This document shows positions 8,300-18,900 of a DNA stretch of 64,000 bases, one piece after another (the first letter of the stretch is position 1; each line of letters begins with the position of its first letter). Origin of the DNA: Aegicerativicinus sediminis. Lineage in GTDB: Bacteria > Bacteroidota > Bacteroidia > Flavobacteriales > Flavobacteriaceae. The stretch lies in the NCBI RefSeq assembly GCF_015476115.1, contig NZ_CP064295.1, positions 738,001-802,000 of the forward strand, written 5' to 3'. The translations under genes and the position numbers were made by a program. The notes beneath the pieces are model-generated. The model had not been told where the DNA came from. It did no database searches and saw nothing but the letters and a program-made list of their open reading frames with translations.

Positions 8300-10396
8300 T
8301 TAAAGATCCCAATACCAATTGAAAAGATCTGTTTTTACACCAAGAGTAAACCAATTACTATTACTTTTAAAAACATCAGCGGTATTCACTTCTGGATTAA
8401 AATTCCTAAAAGTCAATTGTGCAAAAAGATGCAACCTGCTAACAGGGTTTAGCATATAACCACCGATCAATTCACCATAAAATACATTAGTGGTATTTCC
8501 TTGAGCTACTTTTATATTAGAATCACCGACCCTGTCATTTTCCGTTCTATAAATATCTCCACCGTAAAAAAAACTGTCCTCCTCGGAGTTAAAATCGAAA
8601 CCTCTCTTACCGAACACCAATTTTGCATCACCAAACCAACGATCGTATTTATATCGGCCAATAAGAACTAACTCGCTGAAATTTGCTCCCCACGCATGGG
8701 CCATTGGTTGATTCGTATTAGCATAATTCAAAATTATGGTATTATGGCTATAGGTATAGGGTCTAACCCTGTTGTATTCAATTTGTATATTTAGATTCTT
8801 TACATCAAAAGGCTCATAATATTTTAGCCCAATCTGATAACCGAATTTATTCTTCCAGCTTTTATTACCCTTCCTTATTTCAGGCAATGAAAATTCGTCC
8901 AAAATAACTTGTGAGTAAAGGTTGATCTTATTATTCCATTTATATTTGGCCGATGCTCCTACGATGGCATTCCCAGCACCTTGGCCAGTTTCAAATTCAA
9001 TCGCTCTATAGAATATAATCGGGTTAAGGTAATTAACATCAAAACCCCGGTCGTTACTGTCATACCACAATACAGATTCAAACAATCCTATATTTAATCG
9101 CTTACTTACATTCCAACTTAAATAATGGTTGGCCATATATTTTCTCAGAAATGATTTTTCTTCGGAAACTTCACCACGGATATCCTTTAACCACATCCAG
9201 GTATTTGTGTATTTTATTTTCCAAAATTTAGTGCTGATTTTAAAAAATGGATAGGGGCTGCCAAAATCACTTTGGAAGAGAGAACGATACCCATCTCCTA
9301 TGAAATTTTTCCCATAACCAAACTGAACATTTAATATGTCAATAGGACTGTAGCTAAGATAGGCCTCAGCGACTGGATAGTCGAAACCATCCTGCTTAAA
9401 CAATTTTGAAATCCCACGTCCAGGAATTACCGCAGCTTCACGCCCTCTTATGCTGTAGGCAAAATCATTATAATATTGAGCAAACCTTCCCTGACTTTCG
9501 TAAACAGAAGTAAAGAAATTTAATCGTTTGCCTAGGCCTCCTTGGACTGTAAAACCACGCGTATTGTTATAAGTACTACTAAAATCAGCATCAGAGTCTT
9601 TACCAACCTGCAAGTCGAAAATAGGGTCTATAACAAACCAATAATCTTTAGACTGAATTCTTACCAAATGCTCATCCCAAAATTTCCTTCCCAACCAAGA
9701 TGAGGCATTTTTCCTCAAGGGGTCGTTATGGGACTTTAAATTAAAATAGGGCTTCACCTCATTAAATTGAAAAGGCTTTGCCGCCGTATGAGCATTCGTC
9801 CCAACTTGATTCATTTCTGCATCGAATAAATCATAATAGTTATGCGTAAAGGGAATATTTAAATAGCTGTTGTATTCGGGAGAATTAAATGGGATCAATG
9901 ATTTATTTATACTGTCTAATTCTTTGGACTCCTTTTCTATGGCATTCTGATTTTCAGAAATTTCTTCCACATTAGTTAAATTCATTTCACCAACGGGCTC
10001 TAATGGAATTTTTATGGTTAAAGAATATTGGAAATATGTAGGGTTTCCATTATATGTGCCTGGTTGCATGGTTGGCATTAATCCGAAAACACGGTTCGTT
10101 TCATCTTTCAAGGATTCCGAAATCGCATCGATGTAAAGAACCTTGGTTTTCCCTTGCCCATCAATTTCAAACAACAATTGCACTTGTCCTTCATAATTAT
10201 TTTGAACCAAATCGTCAGGTACTTCAAAAGACGTATAGACAAAGGATTGTATCTTATGGAAAAGGCAGGGTTTTAGTAAATCATTAGCAAGAGAATCACA
10301 ACCAGGATAGATTGGAGGTCGTTCGTAGGTATCTAAATTTTGGGCAATTATATTAGTGCTAGTCCAAAGTATTAACACTAAAAAACAATACTTCAT
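8300..10396 (-). CDS. remB: RemB-like outer-membrane protein with N-terminal TonB-C-like domain
   Basis: 698 residues. The signal peptide (1-18, ...STNIIAQ) is followed by a domain (about 25-135) that resembles the C-terminal domain of the two neighbouring TonB proteins, including the PPIYPGC motif and the ...LMPTMQPG block. A variable linker (135-190) leads to a long C-terminal region rich in alternating aromatic/hydrophobic strands and Gly/Tyr/Asn turns, ending in W-Y-W-D-L, typical of a beta-barrel. The overall design resembles RemB, a mobile surface gliding protein of Flavobacterium johnsoniae; that identification is from memory and should be tested. The barrel part also recalls Wzi-like capsule proteins. 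Confidence 0.65.
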   Translation of the reverse strand: MKYCFLVLILWTSTNIIAQNLDTYERPPIYPGCDSLANDLLKPCLFHKIQSFVYTSFEVPDDLVQNNYEGQVQLLFEIDGQGKTKVLYIDAISESLKDETNRVFGLMPTMQPGTYNGNPTYFQYSLTIKIPLEPVGEMNLTNVEEISENQNAIEKESKELDSINKSLIPFNSPEYNSYLNIPFTHNYYDLFDAEMNQVGTNAHTAAKPFQFNEVKPYFNLKSHNDPLRKNASSWLGRKFWDEHLVRIQSKDYWFVIDPIFDLQVGKDSDADFSSTYNNTRGFTVQGGLGKRLNFFTSVYESQGRFAQYYNDFAYSIRGREAAVIPGRGISKLFKQDGFDYPVAEAYLSYSPIDILNVQFGYGKNFIGDGYRSLFQSDFGSPYPFFKISTKFWKIKYTNTWMWLKDIRGEVSEEKSFLRKYMANHYLSWNVSKRLNIGLFESVLWYDSNDRGFDVNYLNPIIFYRAIEFETGQGAGNAIVGASAKYKWNNKINLYSQVILDEFSLPEIRKGNKSWKNKFGYQIGLKYYEPFDVKNLNIQIEYNRVRPYTYSHNTIILNYANTNQPMAHAWGANFSELVLIGRYKYDRWFGDAKLVFGKRGFDFNSEEDSFFYGGDIYRTENDRVGDSNIKVAQGNTTNVFYGELIGGYMLNPVSRLHLFAQLTFRNFNPEVNTADVFKSNSNWFTLGVKTDLFNWYWDL

Positions 10397-10450
10397 TTGG
10401 TATCGGTCAATTTAATGCTGAAAGATAAATCATTAAAAGCTACAAAACAA

Positions 10451-10473
10451 AGCTGCCTCCTTGGGAGACAGCT
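10451..10473 (-). terminator. probable terminator after TonB gene
   Basis: An imperfect hairpin (AGCTG.CTCC arm, TTG loop, GGAG.CAGCT arm, one C/A mismatch) lies just past the stop of the TonB gene at 10485, with TTTGTTTTG following on the minus strand and ATTTTTA on the plus strand. It separates the TonB gene from the RemB-like gene. Confidence 0.6.
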
Positions 10474-10484
10474 ATTTTTAAAAC

Positions 10485-11279
10485 TTAATCTTGAACTTTA
10501 AAAATTATAGGTAGATAATATGCCACGGAAACGGGTCTATATCTCTGTTTACCTGGCTCCATTTGAGGAATTTTTTTGGCAACACGCATGGCCTCCTGCT
10601 GTAAAATTGGATGGGGTGCTCTTGCTTGTATATCAATAACCTCACCTTTTTGGTTAATTGTAAAAGCCATTTGAATTTTTTGAGTTCCTGACAAACCATA
10701 TTCTGAACCGATTGAGGTATCAAAGTTCTTCTGTACGATACGATTCAACTTTTCTGACATACATTTAAGTTTGTCTTTATTAGTTTTTTTCTTCTCACAG
10801 CCAGGAAAAATGGGAACCTGCTCCAAGTTGGTGACATCGAATATCTCATCGACATTATCAGTATCGTCAATTTTCGGTATGCTTCCAGGATCAATTATTT
10901 CAGGGAATTCATCCTTTGAAGAAAATTCAGTCTCAGGCGGAACATCGACAAAATCTGGAGCCGTTGTAATCTTGGGGGGAACAGATTTATTTTTCTTTCT
11001 AGCCGTAGTTTGCCGGGAATCAGTCTTTTTTTCAATCACATAATTTCGACTGACGAACTCGGGTGATTTATCTTCAATCGGCTGAACAGTTAAAAGCGAA
11101 TATCCTTTTCTCTCAAATTCCATTTGAAAAACTAAATGGATAAATAATAACGAAATGATTAAACCCGCTTGAAAAAAAATGGTGCTGTTTTTTCGTAAAT
11201 TTGTAATGGGTTTTGGATGTTCCTTGCCTCTTGAGGAGCTCTGCACAGCCCTCAAGTGTGTTTTTTTCGGATTTTTCAT
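10485..11279 (-). CDS. TonB-family energy transducer
   Basis: About 264 residues from the ATG at 11279; an upstream in-frame extension to 11336 gives an implausible N-terminus ahead of the basic segment and membrane helix, so I start at MKNPKK. There is a single N-terminal helix (FFQAGLIISLLFIHLVF), then a linker rich in Lys, Pro and Asp, and a C-terminal TonB-C domain (PIFPGCEKKK..., ending LPIIFKVQD). TonB proteins couple inner-membrane ExbBD force to outer-membrane receptors. It is highly similar in its C-terminus to the next gene (11390-12115), a tandem duplicate. No exbB/exbD are nearby. Confidence 0.85.
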   Translation of the reverse strand: MKNPKKTHLRAVQSSSRGKEHPKPITNLRKNSTIFFQAGLIISLLFIHLVFQMEFERKGYSLLTVQPIEDKSPEFVSRNYVIEKKTDSRQTTARKKNKSVPPKITTAPDFVDVPPETEFSSKDEFPEIIDPGSIPKIDDTDNVDEIFDVTNLEQVPIFPGCEKKKTNKDKLKCMSEKLNRIVQKNFDTSIGSEYGLSGTQKIQMAFTINQKGEVIDIQARAPHPILQQEAMRVAKKIPQMEPGKQRYRPVSVAYYLPIIFKVQD

Positions 11280-11335
11280 AATAATTAATTGAAGTGTTAA
11301 TATTTTGATAAAATCACAAGAAACATACCAAAACA

Positions 11336-11368
11336 AAAAAACCCGTCTAAAAAATTAGACGGGTTTTT
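11336..11368 (-). terminator. intrinsic terminator between tandem TonB genes
   Basis: A perfect 10-bp stem (ACCCGTCTAA, 11341-11350, with TTAGACGGGT, 11355-11364) has an AAAA loop and A/T runs on both sides, so it can work in both directions. It ends the upstream TonB transcript at 11390, so the two TonB genes are probably separate transcripts. Confidence 0.85.
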
Positions 11369-11389
11369 GATTTTATGGAAATTATACGA

Positions 11390-12115
11390 TTAATCCTGTA
11401 CTTGGAACACAATCGGCAACGAATATGGAACCGTCACTGCCTTTCCTCTTTGCATTCCTGGCTTCATTTTAGGCAATAAACCAATTACTCTGGCTGCCTC
11501 CTTTTCTAAACCAGGATGCGGAGCTCTAGATTGTATACTGGTAACATTACCACTCTTGTCTATCTTAAAAATCACATTAATACGTTGTCTACCCGACAAC
11601 CCTAAATCACTTGCAAGTTCAGTGTTGAACTTCTTACTTACAAATTGCTGAACTTTCTCGGACATGCATTTTTTCTTAGCATCATTTCCTTTCTCATTCT
11701 CACATCCTGGAAAAACAGGAACGTTTTCGATTACCGCAAAAGGAACCTCTATATCTTCTTCCACTTCTTCAACAACTACTTCCTCAACCTCAACGATTTC
11801 TTCATTTTGGTCAGTTTCTGTAGACTCGATTACAGTTTCTTCCACTTCCTCATCATCTTCAACAACTTCAATTTCTTCTGGTGCTGCTGGAGGTGGTGGA
11901 GGTGGAGGTGGTGGAGTCTTTAATTGTTCAGTAATTGGAATTTCTTCCTCCAACTCTTCTTCCATATTAAGCTGACCTATATCTATGTCGCTTTTATCAT
12001 ATGTTTTGTAGTTGATAGTTAAATAGGTGATCAACAACATCAAAGTAAGTCCGACAGCAAAATAAATGGAGCTGTTTCGGCTTACATCGACCTTTGGATT
12101 TTTCTTTGGTTCCAT
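11390..12115 (-). CDS. TonB-family energy transducer (Pro/Glu-rich linker)
   Basis: 241 residues. A cytoplasmic N-terminus is followed by one membrane helix (about 15-35), then a polyproline run (nine Pro, about 68-76) and a long acidic Val/Glu-rich region (about 80-125) that would extend through the periplasm. The C-terminal TonB-C domain (about 130-241) carries VPVFPGCE, LGLSGRQRINVIFKID and a terminal LPIVFQVQD. The PFPGC motif and the RAPHPGLEKEA block are shared with the adjacent paralogue. It probably energises SusC-type receptors, but none is in the window. Confidence 0.9.
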   Translation of the reverse strand: MEPKKNPKVDVSRNSSIYFAVGLTLMLLITYLTINYKTYDKSDIDIGQLNMEEELEEEIPITEQLKTPPPPPPPPPAAPEEIEVVEDDEEVEETVIESTETDQNEEIVEVEEVVVEEVEEDIEVPFAVIENVPVFPGCENEKGNDAKKKCMSEKVQQFVSKKFNTELASDLGLSGRQRINVIFKIDKSGNVTSIQSRAPHPGLEKEAARVIGLLPKMKPGMQRGKAVTVPYSLPIVFQVQD

Positions 12116-12186
12116 GAAATAAGTGATTTTTTAAGGATTGCTAAAATAACCAAATAATAGTTAAAAAAACAAACGATTAATTTTAT

Positions 12187-12549
12187 TTAACGAACTCGAA
12201 ACAGGACTTTAATGAATAAAACCGATAAAAGCGCTCCAATTATGTTGGCTATTATATCACGGAAATCAAAAGTTCTGCCCGAGGACAATATCAATTGTAA
12301 AACCTCAATAATTATGCCATAACCAATTGAAAAGAAGAAACTTAAAAGTAGTGGTGATTTAAATTTTCGTCCAAAAAGAGTTAAATAAGCTAATGAGACC
12401 AATATTGCATGAGCCGCAATATGATTTAATTTATCGTCATACTCTGATCCCAGAGGTTTTACTATGCCAAAGTTACCAAGGCTAAATATGGTTATAAATC
12501 CTAAATAGCCAATTAAAAATAGTGGGTTTAACGGCTTTTTAAGCACCAA
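12187..12549 (-). CDS. VanZ-like family membrane protein
   Basis: 120 residues with four membrane helices. The segments [15 protein letters not shown] and [28 protein letters not shown] are characteristic of VanZ-like proteins (a family named for a teicoplanin-resistance protein; most members have no known job). The start overlaps the end of gcvH by 11 bases, so the two are co-translated, an arrangement that is common in Flavobacteria. Confidence 0.85.
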   Translation of the reverse strand: MVLKKPLNPLFLIGYLGFITIFSLGNFGIVKPLGSEYDDKLNHIAAHAILVSLAYLTLFGRKFKSPLLLSFFFSIGYGIIIEVLQLILSSGRTFDFRDIIANIIGALLSVLFIKVLFRVR

Positions 12550-12919
12550 CCAATTCGGTATATTCTTCGGCAGTTAACAAATTATCTAGTTCAGATATAT
12601 CTGAACATTTTACCTTAATCATCCAACCCTCACCATATGGATCGGTATTAACCTTTTCAGGCTCATCTTCAAGAGAAGCATTAAATTCAATTATCTCACC
12701 AGAAACGGGAAGGAATAAATCCGAAACTGTTTTAACAGCCTCAACCGTTCCAAAAATCTCTTCTGCATCAAGGGTTTCATCTACTGTATCAACTTCAACA
12801 TATACAATATCACCTAGCTCACCCTGAGCAAAGTCAGTGATTCCTACTGTAATAATGTCTCCTTCAACCTTAACCCACTCATGGTCTTTGGTATACTTTA
12901 ATTCTGATGGTACGTTCAT
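12539..12919 (-). CDS. gcvH: glycine cleavage system H protein
   Basis: 126 residues, full length. The lipoyl attachment lysine is K63 in [11 protein letters not shown], with the usual acidic surroundings and the [10 protein letters not shown] loop. H protein carries the aminomethyl group from glycine between the P, T and L proteins in the cytoplasm; lipoylated GcvH is also an intermediate for lipoate transfer in some bacteria. The P, T and L genes are not in the window. A consensus promoter lies 20 bases upstream. Confidence 0.96.
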   Translation of the reverse strand: MNVPSELKYTKDHEWVKVEGDIITVGITDFAQGELGDIVYVEVDTVDETLDAEEIFGTVEAVKTVSDLFLPVSGEIIEFNASLEDEPEKVNTDPYGEGWMIKVKCSDISELDNLLTAEEYTELVGA

Positions 12920-12939
12920 TTGTGATTCAATTATTTTGA

Positions 12940-12969
12940 CAAAAGTAAACTTAAAAAAATTTTATTCAA
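12940..12969 (-). promoter_or_regulatory. consensus Bacteroidota promoter for gcvH
   Basis: Minus-strand TTG (12969-12967), 19-base spacer, then TACTTTTG (12947-12940), an exact TAnnTTTG match. Transcription would begin near 12933, 14 bases before the gcvH ATG. It lies between the sprA stop and gcvH, so gcvH does not depend on the sprA transcript. Confidence 0.7.
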
Positions 12970-12971
12970 GT

Positions 12972-15900
12972 CTAATTTCCGAAATTATAACGTAAGGTAA
13001 TTCCACTTCTGATAGTAGTTTGAGGGAAGGCGGTAGAAATGGCATATTCAGAGAACGAATAATCAAAATAAAATATCCCAGTTAAGTTTTTACTAAATGC
13101 ATAATCTGCAGCAAAATTCAACCTCCATAAAGTCTGACCTGCTGTAACTTGATTATTTTCCAAATCTAAATAACGTATAATCGTTTTATTATCTCGTAAA
13201 GATATATCTGCCTTGAGGTTTAAATCACTTTTTATTATTTGCGTAGGTCCAGCAAGTTTGGATCGTATACGCACATCTTTTATACGGTATCCCAATCCTA
13301 GTGTATAATCCTTATTTTGAATTTCTGTCAATAAATTATTATCAAAACTCAAAGAAAGAATCCTACCAGTCCCTACTTCAGCCAATATTTTTACAGAATT
13401 CTGCATTTCAAAATCAAGGCGAACCAATGGGCTAAATTGTTCTTCTAAGTTAATATTACTGAAAAGAGTCTGATTTTTGAAGTTTCCAGATTGATCAAAA
13501 ACCTCTGGGTCTTGGTCATCATATAGCAATGTTGGATCTGCTGCAACAAAGTCGAGATTCGTCCTAAACTGGTTCACTGTGTATAAAGAACGATAACCAT
13601 GAGTAACTGAGAACCTTTTGAAATTTTTCTTGAACCAATTTAGCTTCATTAATCCGGTGTATTTCAATTGCCAATTAGGAATTGGTATATCCCGAAATGC
13701 TCCGAGTTTTACGTCTTCAACCTTTGCCCCTTGATATGCAGCGATAAAGGCTGGTAAAAGAACGGCTTGATTATTCTTACCGAAACCAAGAGGATAACCT
13801 TCTTCGTCTAGCTCATAATTATCGCTGCCGTAAAACTCTCTAGCCAATCTTCTTGCAACAATTAATCGATTTTCACGGAAGTCATTAAAAGGTTCTGAAC
13901 CATTTTCATCACTTTTTGCAAAGGCAGTTCTAATTAGCGCTGTTGAGATGGCAAAATTTCCGAAGCTGTTTTGTATAAGAGAATTATAGTCTAGTCTACC
14001 ATCGCCATCCATATCCTCGACACGGAAATTCTCATTCATATTGTCTGCATAAATTCTGTTCCCAGTTAAATCTAAGGTTAGATCTGGAATAAACTCAGCA
14101 TTTGCAGAAACATCTAGAACTCTATTGGTGACTTCTGAATACTGCTGATTGAAGTCTGGGAAAACAGTTAACCATCCATTCCCTGCTACATAATCCCTTA
14201 TGTCTCGTTGGCTACCAAAGGTATAACCAAAAGTAGGTTTCAGGGTTCCAATAAAGCCCGGCGTACGCAAATAACCCGGTAGAAATGAGCCATTATTTTC
14301 GCGGTAATTAACTTGTATCCTCTTTACTGCTGTAACTATTCCTACAAAAGTATTGAATACCTCTGTTCCTGCACCCGCTTTCTTCTGCTCATCCTCTTGA
14401 GGATTTCGAGCTCCCGGCTGTCCCGGTGCTCCAGGAGATCGCGAATTAGCACGAGTAACTCTGCTTGTAGGTTTTTTAACCAACCCTAAATACTTATACA
14501 ATTTAGGCATATCTAAAGTTGTATTAAGCAAATGTGTATTAGCGTTTTGAACTGAGTTACCCAAGTTGTAGACGGTAACATTACCGTTTTCATCCTCAAT
14601 AGGAAGATCACGATTCAAATCTGATCCTTTTTGCCATTGAAAATCTCCAGTATAGGAATAAGTCGCTCTTAAAAATTCAAAAGTTGGAATCTTGTTTAAT
14701 GGAATTTCGTAATTGACCTGTAATTGTTGCGATTGAATATTAGGATCACCCGGGTCAAAGAATCCATCCCAAATATCCAACGAAGGATCTTGCCTACCAT
14801 TTATTACATCATCAATAAAATAATTGCGAACAATATTACTGTTTGCTGCAGTAAAATTGAAACTTAAAGATTTAGTGACATTGTAATTAATAGCATATTG
14901 AGTATTGAAAGTATAGTTTCTCCTGTATAATTCTTCAAGCCCAATATTCTTACCAGTTAAATCAAAATCCCTGAATTTCTGTCTATTGAATCTCCTAAGT
15001 ATATCACTCTGCGCAGTAAAACTTGCTGGAAAAGGATTAAAATTGAAATCTTTCAGCAGCCTAAAATATCTGTTTCTAAATAGTGAATCATTCTTTTTAA
15101 AAGGCTCAATAGGTTTAGGGTCAAAATTATAACTGTAGGTCATTCCCGTCCTTACGTTCTGATCTAAGGAATTTTCTATTTCAAAATCCCTGTGATTAGT
15201 TTTGTTATTGGAAAAGTTAAAGGTGAAATTCTCCACATCATAAAAATGAGGTTTTACATCAGGCGCCCTTTGTTTTTTCACTCCTATAAAACTAATGCTT
15301 TCACGTTTTGTATAACTTTCAGATCGTTTTAAAATCTTTTCACGTTCTTCTCTATCATCAGCTTCATCAAGTAAGGCTTCTAACTTAATATCTCGATAAT
15401 ATTCATCGTACTCGGGTGTTATTGACTCTTCTCCCCTTGCATAATTCAACGGCACTTGAACACCCCATTTTTTAGGGAGCAGTTGACCAAGGTTAACATT
15501 GGTAACCATGTCATATTGCTTCAAATTCTCTCGGCTCCGTTCATTTGGCCGTTGTTCAACTGAACCAAAACCAATCGTCGATTGCCTACCTGTTGCGCTT
15601 AGATTCATAAAATCCGCAATGTTTGTATCAACACTTGCAATAGCGGCCCATCCACCTTCTTTGTCTAGATCTGAAAGCCGCAATTCATTAAACCACAGCT
15701 CTCCACACAATGGAATTTTTGTAACCCCAGGGTTTTTAATGCCCACCATTAAGACCCTAATATCGCCGAAATTGGGATTCCCCTTTATCGCCACTCTTTG
15801 TTGCCCCATTGTATAAGGATCAAATGGTCCAACCGGCACTACACCATCAGGAGTAACGTCATAAAAAGTAGGATCTTCATTAGCAAGGGTTCCATCAGTT

Positions 15901-18900
15901 ATTCCAATGGATTTAATTTGTTCCAATATCGCAAGAGGAATATCTATTTCGTTTTCTTCTGGCCAAACTTCACGTTCAGAAACACTTGTACCTGACGAAA
16001 TTTTTAATGGAACTTCAATTTGATAAAAGTTCTGTGTAAAGTCATTACCCATTCGGATAAAACCTACCATTTCCCCATCATTGATATTATTCCCCTCCGA
16101 TTCTTCGGCATGTATAAACATCCGCAGCTTTTTATACTGTCGCATGTCTACATTTATATTTTTATAAACACCCCTCGAATCCTCAGGCTCTAAACTGCAG
16201 ATTTCCATTACCAGCGCCTGCTCATTCTGCCTAATAATGTTATTGTTATTGTTTAGCCGTTCCCTTCTTACTCCAGGAGGTGAGACATAGTTTCCCTCAT
16301 TTTCTTGAAGACCAATAATACCAAGGTTCATTTCCGTAAAATCGTTCGCATTATTCGCCTCCTCATCTAGCGAAAGTTTATAACGCCTCCAATCACTTCT
16401 TACCAAATCCAAAGTCGCAAAACGCATAACAGTTTTTTGGGTAAAGTCTTCTAGATAAAGTCTTGCAAATCTCACTGAGCGTATATCTGTCATGCCACCG
16501 ATTGTATCGGTAGGCTCGCTCACCGGCAATCTAAATTGGTACCATCTAACCTGCCTAACTTCACCGTTTGGAAGGGTAACATCCCTTACTTTTACATCAT
16601 TAATTTGAGGGTTTCCAGCATTTAAGGAATTAGGTGTTATTGGAATTTTATACTCATAATAACTGTTGATGGTATTCATGGTATTATCTCTATTGATATC
16701 CTCCACATCTGGCTGTGTAGTTGCGCCACGATTGGTTTCGGTGAAGACATCTAAAGAGTTTCCTTCTAGACCATTGTATTTTTTATATCGTTCAAAAATA
16801 TCACCTTCGGTATTTAGGAAATAGGTGTAGTTGTCATTTGATGGATCCTCAAGGCCAGCAAAGGAAGGAAATTGTTGTGCTTCTTGTTGATCATTGAACC
16901 CATCCAGACCAACGTCCTGATTGTTTCTTTGATCACCTAAAGTGGAAAAGGTATATACCAAAGCTTGGTTTCTTGGAACGACGGTTCCATATGTTGTGGT
17001 CGGAAGAAGAGAAGATACATCACCGTCTTCGGGCAGACCATTTTCGTACATTTTTCTACCGTCCTTTAATACATCCTCTGAAATATTACCAAGATTTATA
17101 TTGAGCATCCCTCCTTGGTTGGTGGCATCTTCCAAAAACGGATCCTGTAGCCAAAACTCAATAAACTCCACATTGGCTTGTTCAAAATCTGTAGAAGTAA
17201 TTTGTCTTGTTATCCCAGCCCAACTATCTTCAGGATTATCCAAAATCCCATCAGTAGCATCTTGACTATAGTTGTATGGACCTCTTTCACGCGGATAATA
17301 CACTAAATCTAATGAAGGGATTACTGTAGACTGCCCTTGCACTAAATCTATCTGTGGAAAAATCTCATCTATAAAAACTCTTCTGGTATAAACGCTAGAT
17401 AAATCATCGTCAGACAATCCTTGTGGCCTTCTACTACCATAAAAAATTGGGTCTATTGAATACCAGTTCAAAAAAGCCCTATCGAATCCATTTTGAACTC
17501 CAGAACCATCCTCATCTCCCTGAGCATAACTTCGTCCTAAGCCAACAGGTCTACTAGACAAATTCCAGGCTTGTGGAGCCAAAAGGTCAATCGCCCCTTG
17601 GTTACCTTCAAAATCATCTACATAAGCGGTTGCTTCATCATTAAAATCGGTTCCTTTAGGCGCTCCAGGCAGTAAATATGCAAATTCTCCTCTGACTGAT
17701 AAATTTGAAGGCACATCTGTATCAATATTGGGCAACTTGTTTACCAACCTTGTAAGAAATGGCACCTCTGTTGAAAAATTACCATTAACCCCTAAAATTG
17801 TATTATTAATTGGCTCTGTATTAAAATTTGCTTTTTGGGTGATAGGTCGTTCGGAAAGGTTAAGGAATGTACCGCCCAATACAAAATTTTCACTGAATTG
17901 GTGTTCAACATTAACACCAGTAAATCGCCTAGTTTGTTGACCAAAAACCGCATTGTTTTCTACAGAAACTTTTATCGGGGTATTGGAAGCTTTAAGTGCC
18001 TCGTCCAAAATTTGAACCATCCCCTGTTGATAATCAACTGTATAATCAATTCCCTCTACTAAAACCCTACCACCAGCGGTAACAACTACAGATCCCCTTG
18101 GAACATTAAATGCCCCTAATGGTATACCATCGCTACCGGAGGATTTGTAACGACCCTTTAGTTGGAATTTGTTTTTCTCAACCTCGTCTAACGCAGCGGT
18201 CTTGGTTTCTTTATAAAGGATATCGTAAACATATTTTTCTTGGTTTAGGTTGTCATAAGTACTCTCTTCGTAGTCTATGTCATTGTCGTTGGGATTACCG
18301 TCAGTATCTAAAATATCAAAAAGATAACGGCCAAACGGCTCAACCTTTGTAAATATAATTTTACCATTTTGGGTATATACTGTTAGACCTGGGACGAAAT
18401 CAAAAAACCCATCTCCCAATAATTGAGGATCATTGTTGAAATTAAGTCGATCTAAATGGAATAACCGAATCAAAGGCGTTTCAACAATTGGGGTATCATC
18501 GGTTGGATCGAGAGGGGTATTATTATCGAATATGGGGAAAGGTTCTCCCTCCACAGGCTCAATATAGTTTACGGGTGAGGCTTCTGTATAAAAGATATTC
18601 AATCTGAAATCATCCGGCGACAATTGGTATGCGCCAGTGTCGTAGATGTTTTTCATCATAAGATCCCAAATTGGCTCATTAACATTGGTGATAGCGCTTT
18701 TGAGCATTTTTAATACCAAATTGTTATTGTTAACCACTTGGTTTCCTGTGGTTGGCTCATTACTGACTTCTGTTGCATTAACACCGTCATTTGCAAATTC
18801 ACCAACCTGATACACCTGACCTCCAACGGTGTATTGAAATGCTACAGCCAAAATTTCGTCATTCAACAACCTTTGATTAAGAGAGATATACCCGAGTTGG

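Noticed and set aside
11645-11975. Two plus-strand open frames with poly-Gly/Trp or poly-Ser character
   Set aside because: Mirror image of the Pro/Glu-rich linker of the TonB gene on the minus strand.
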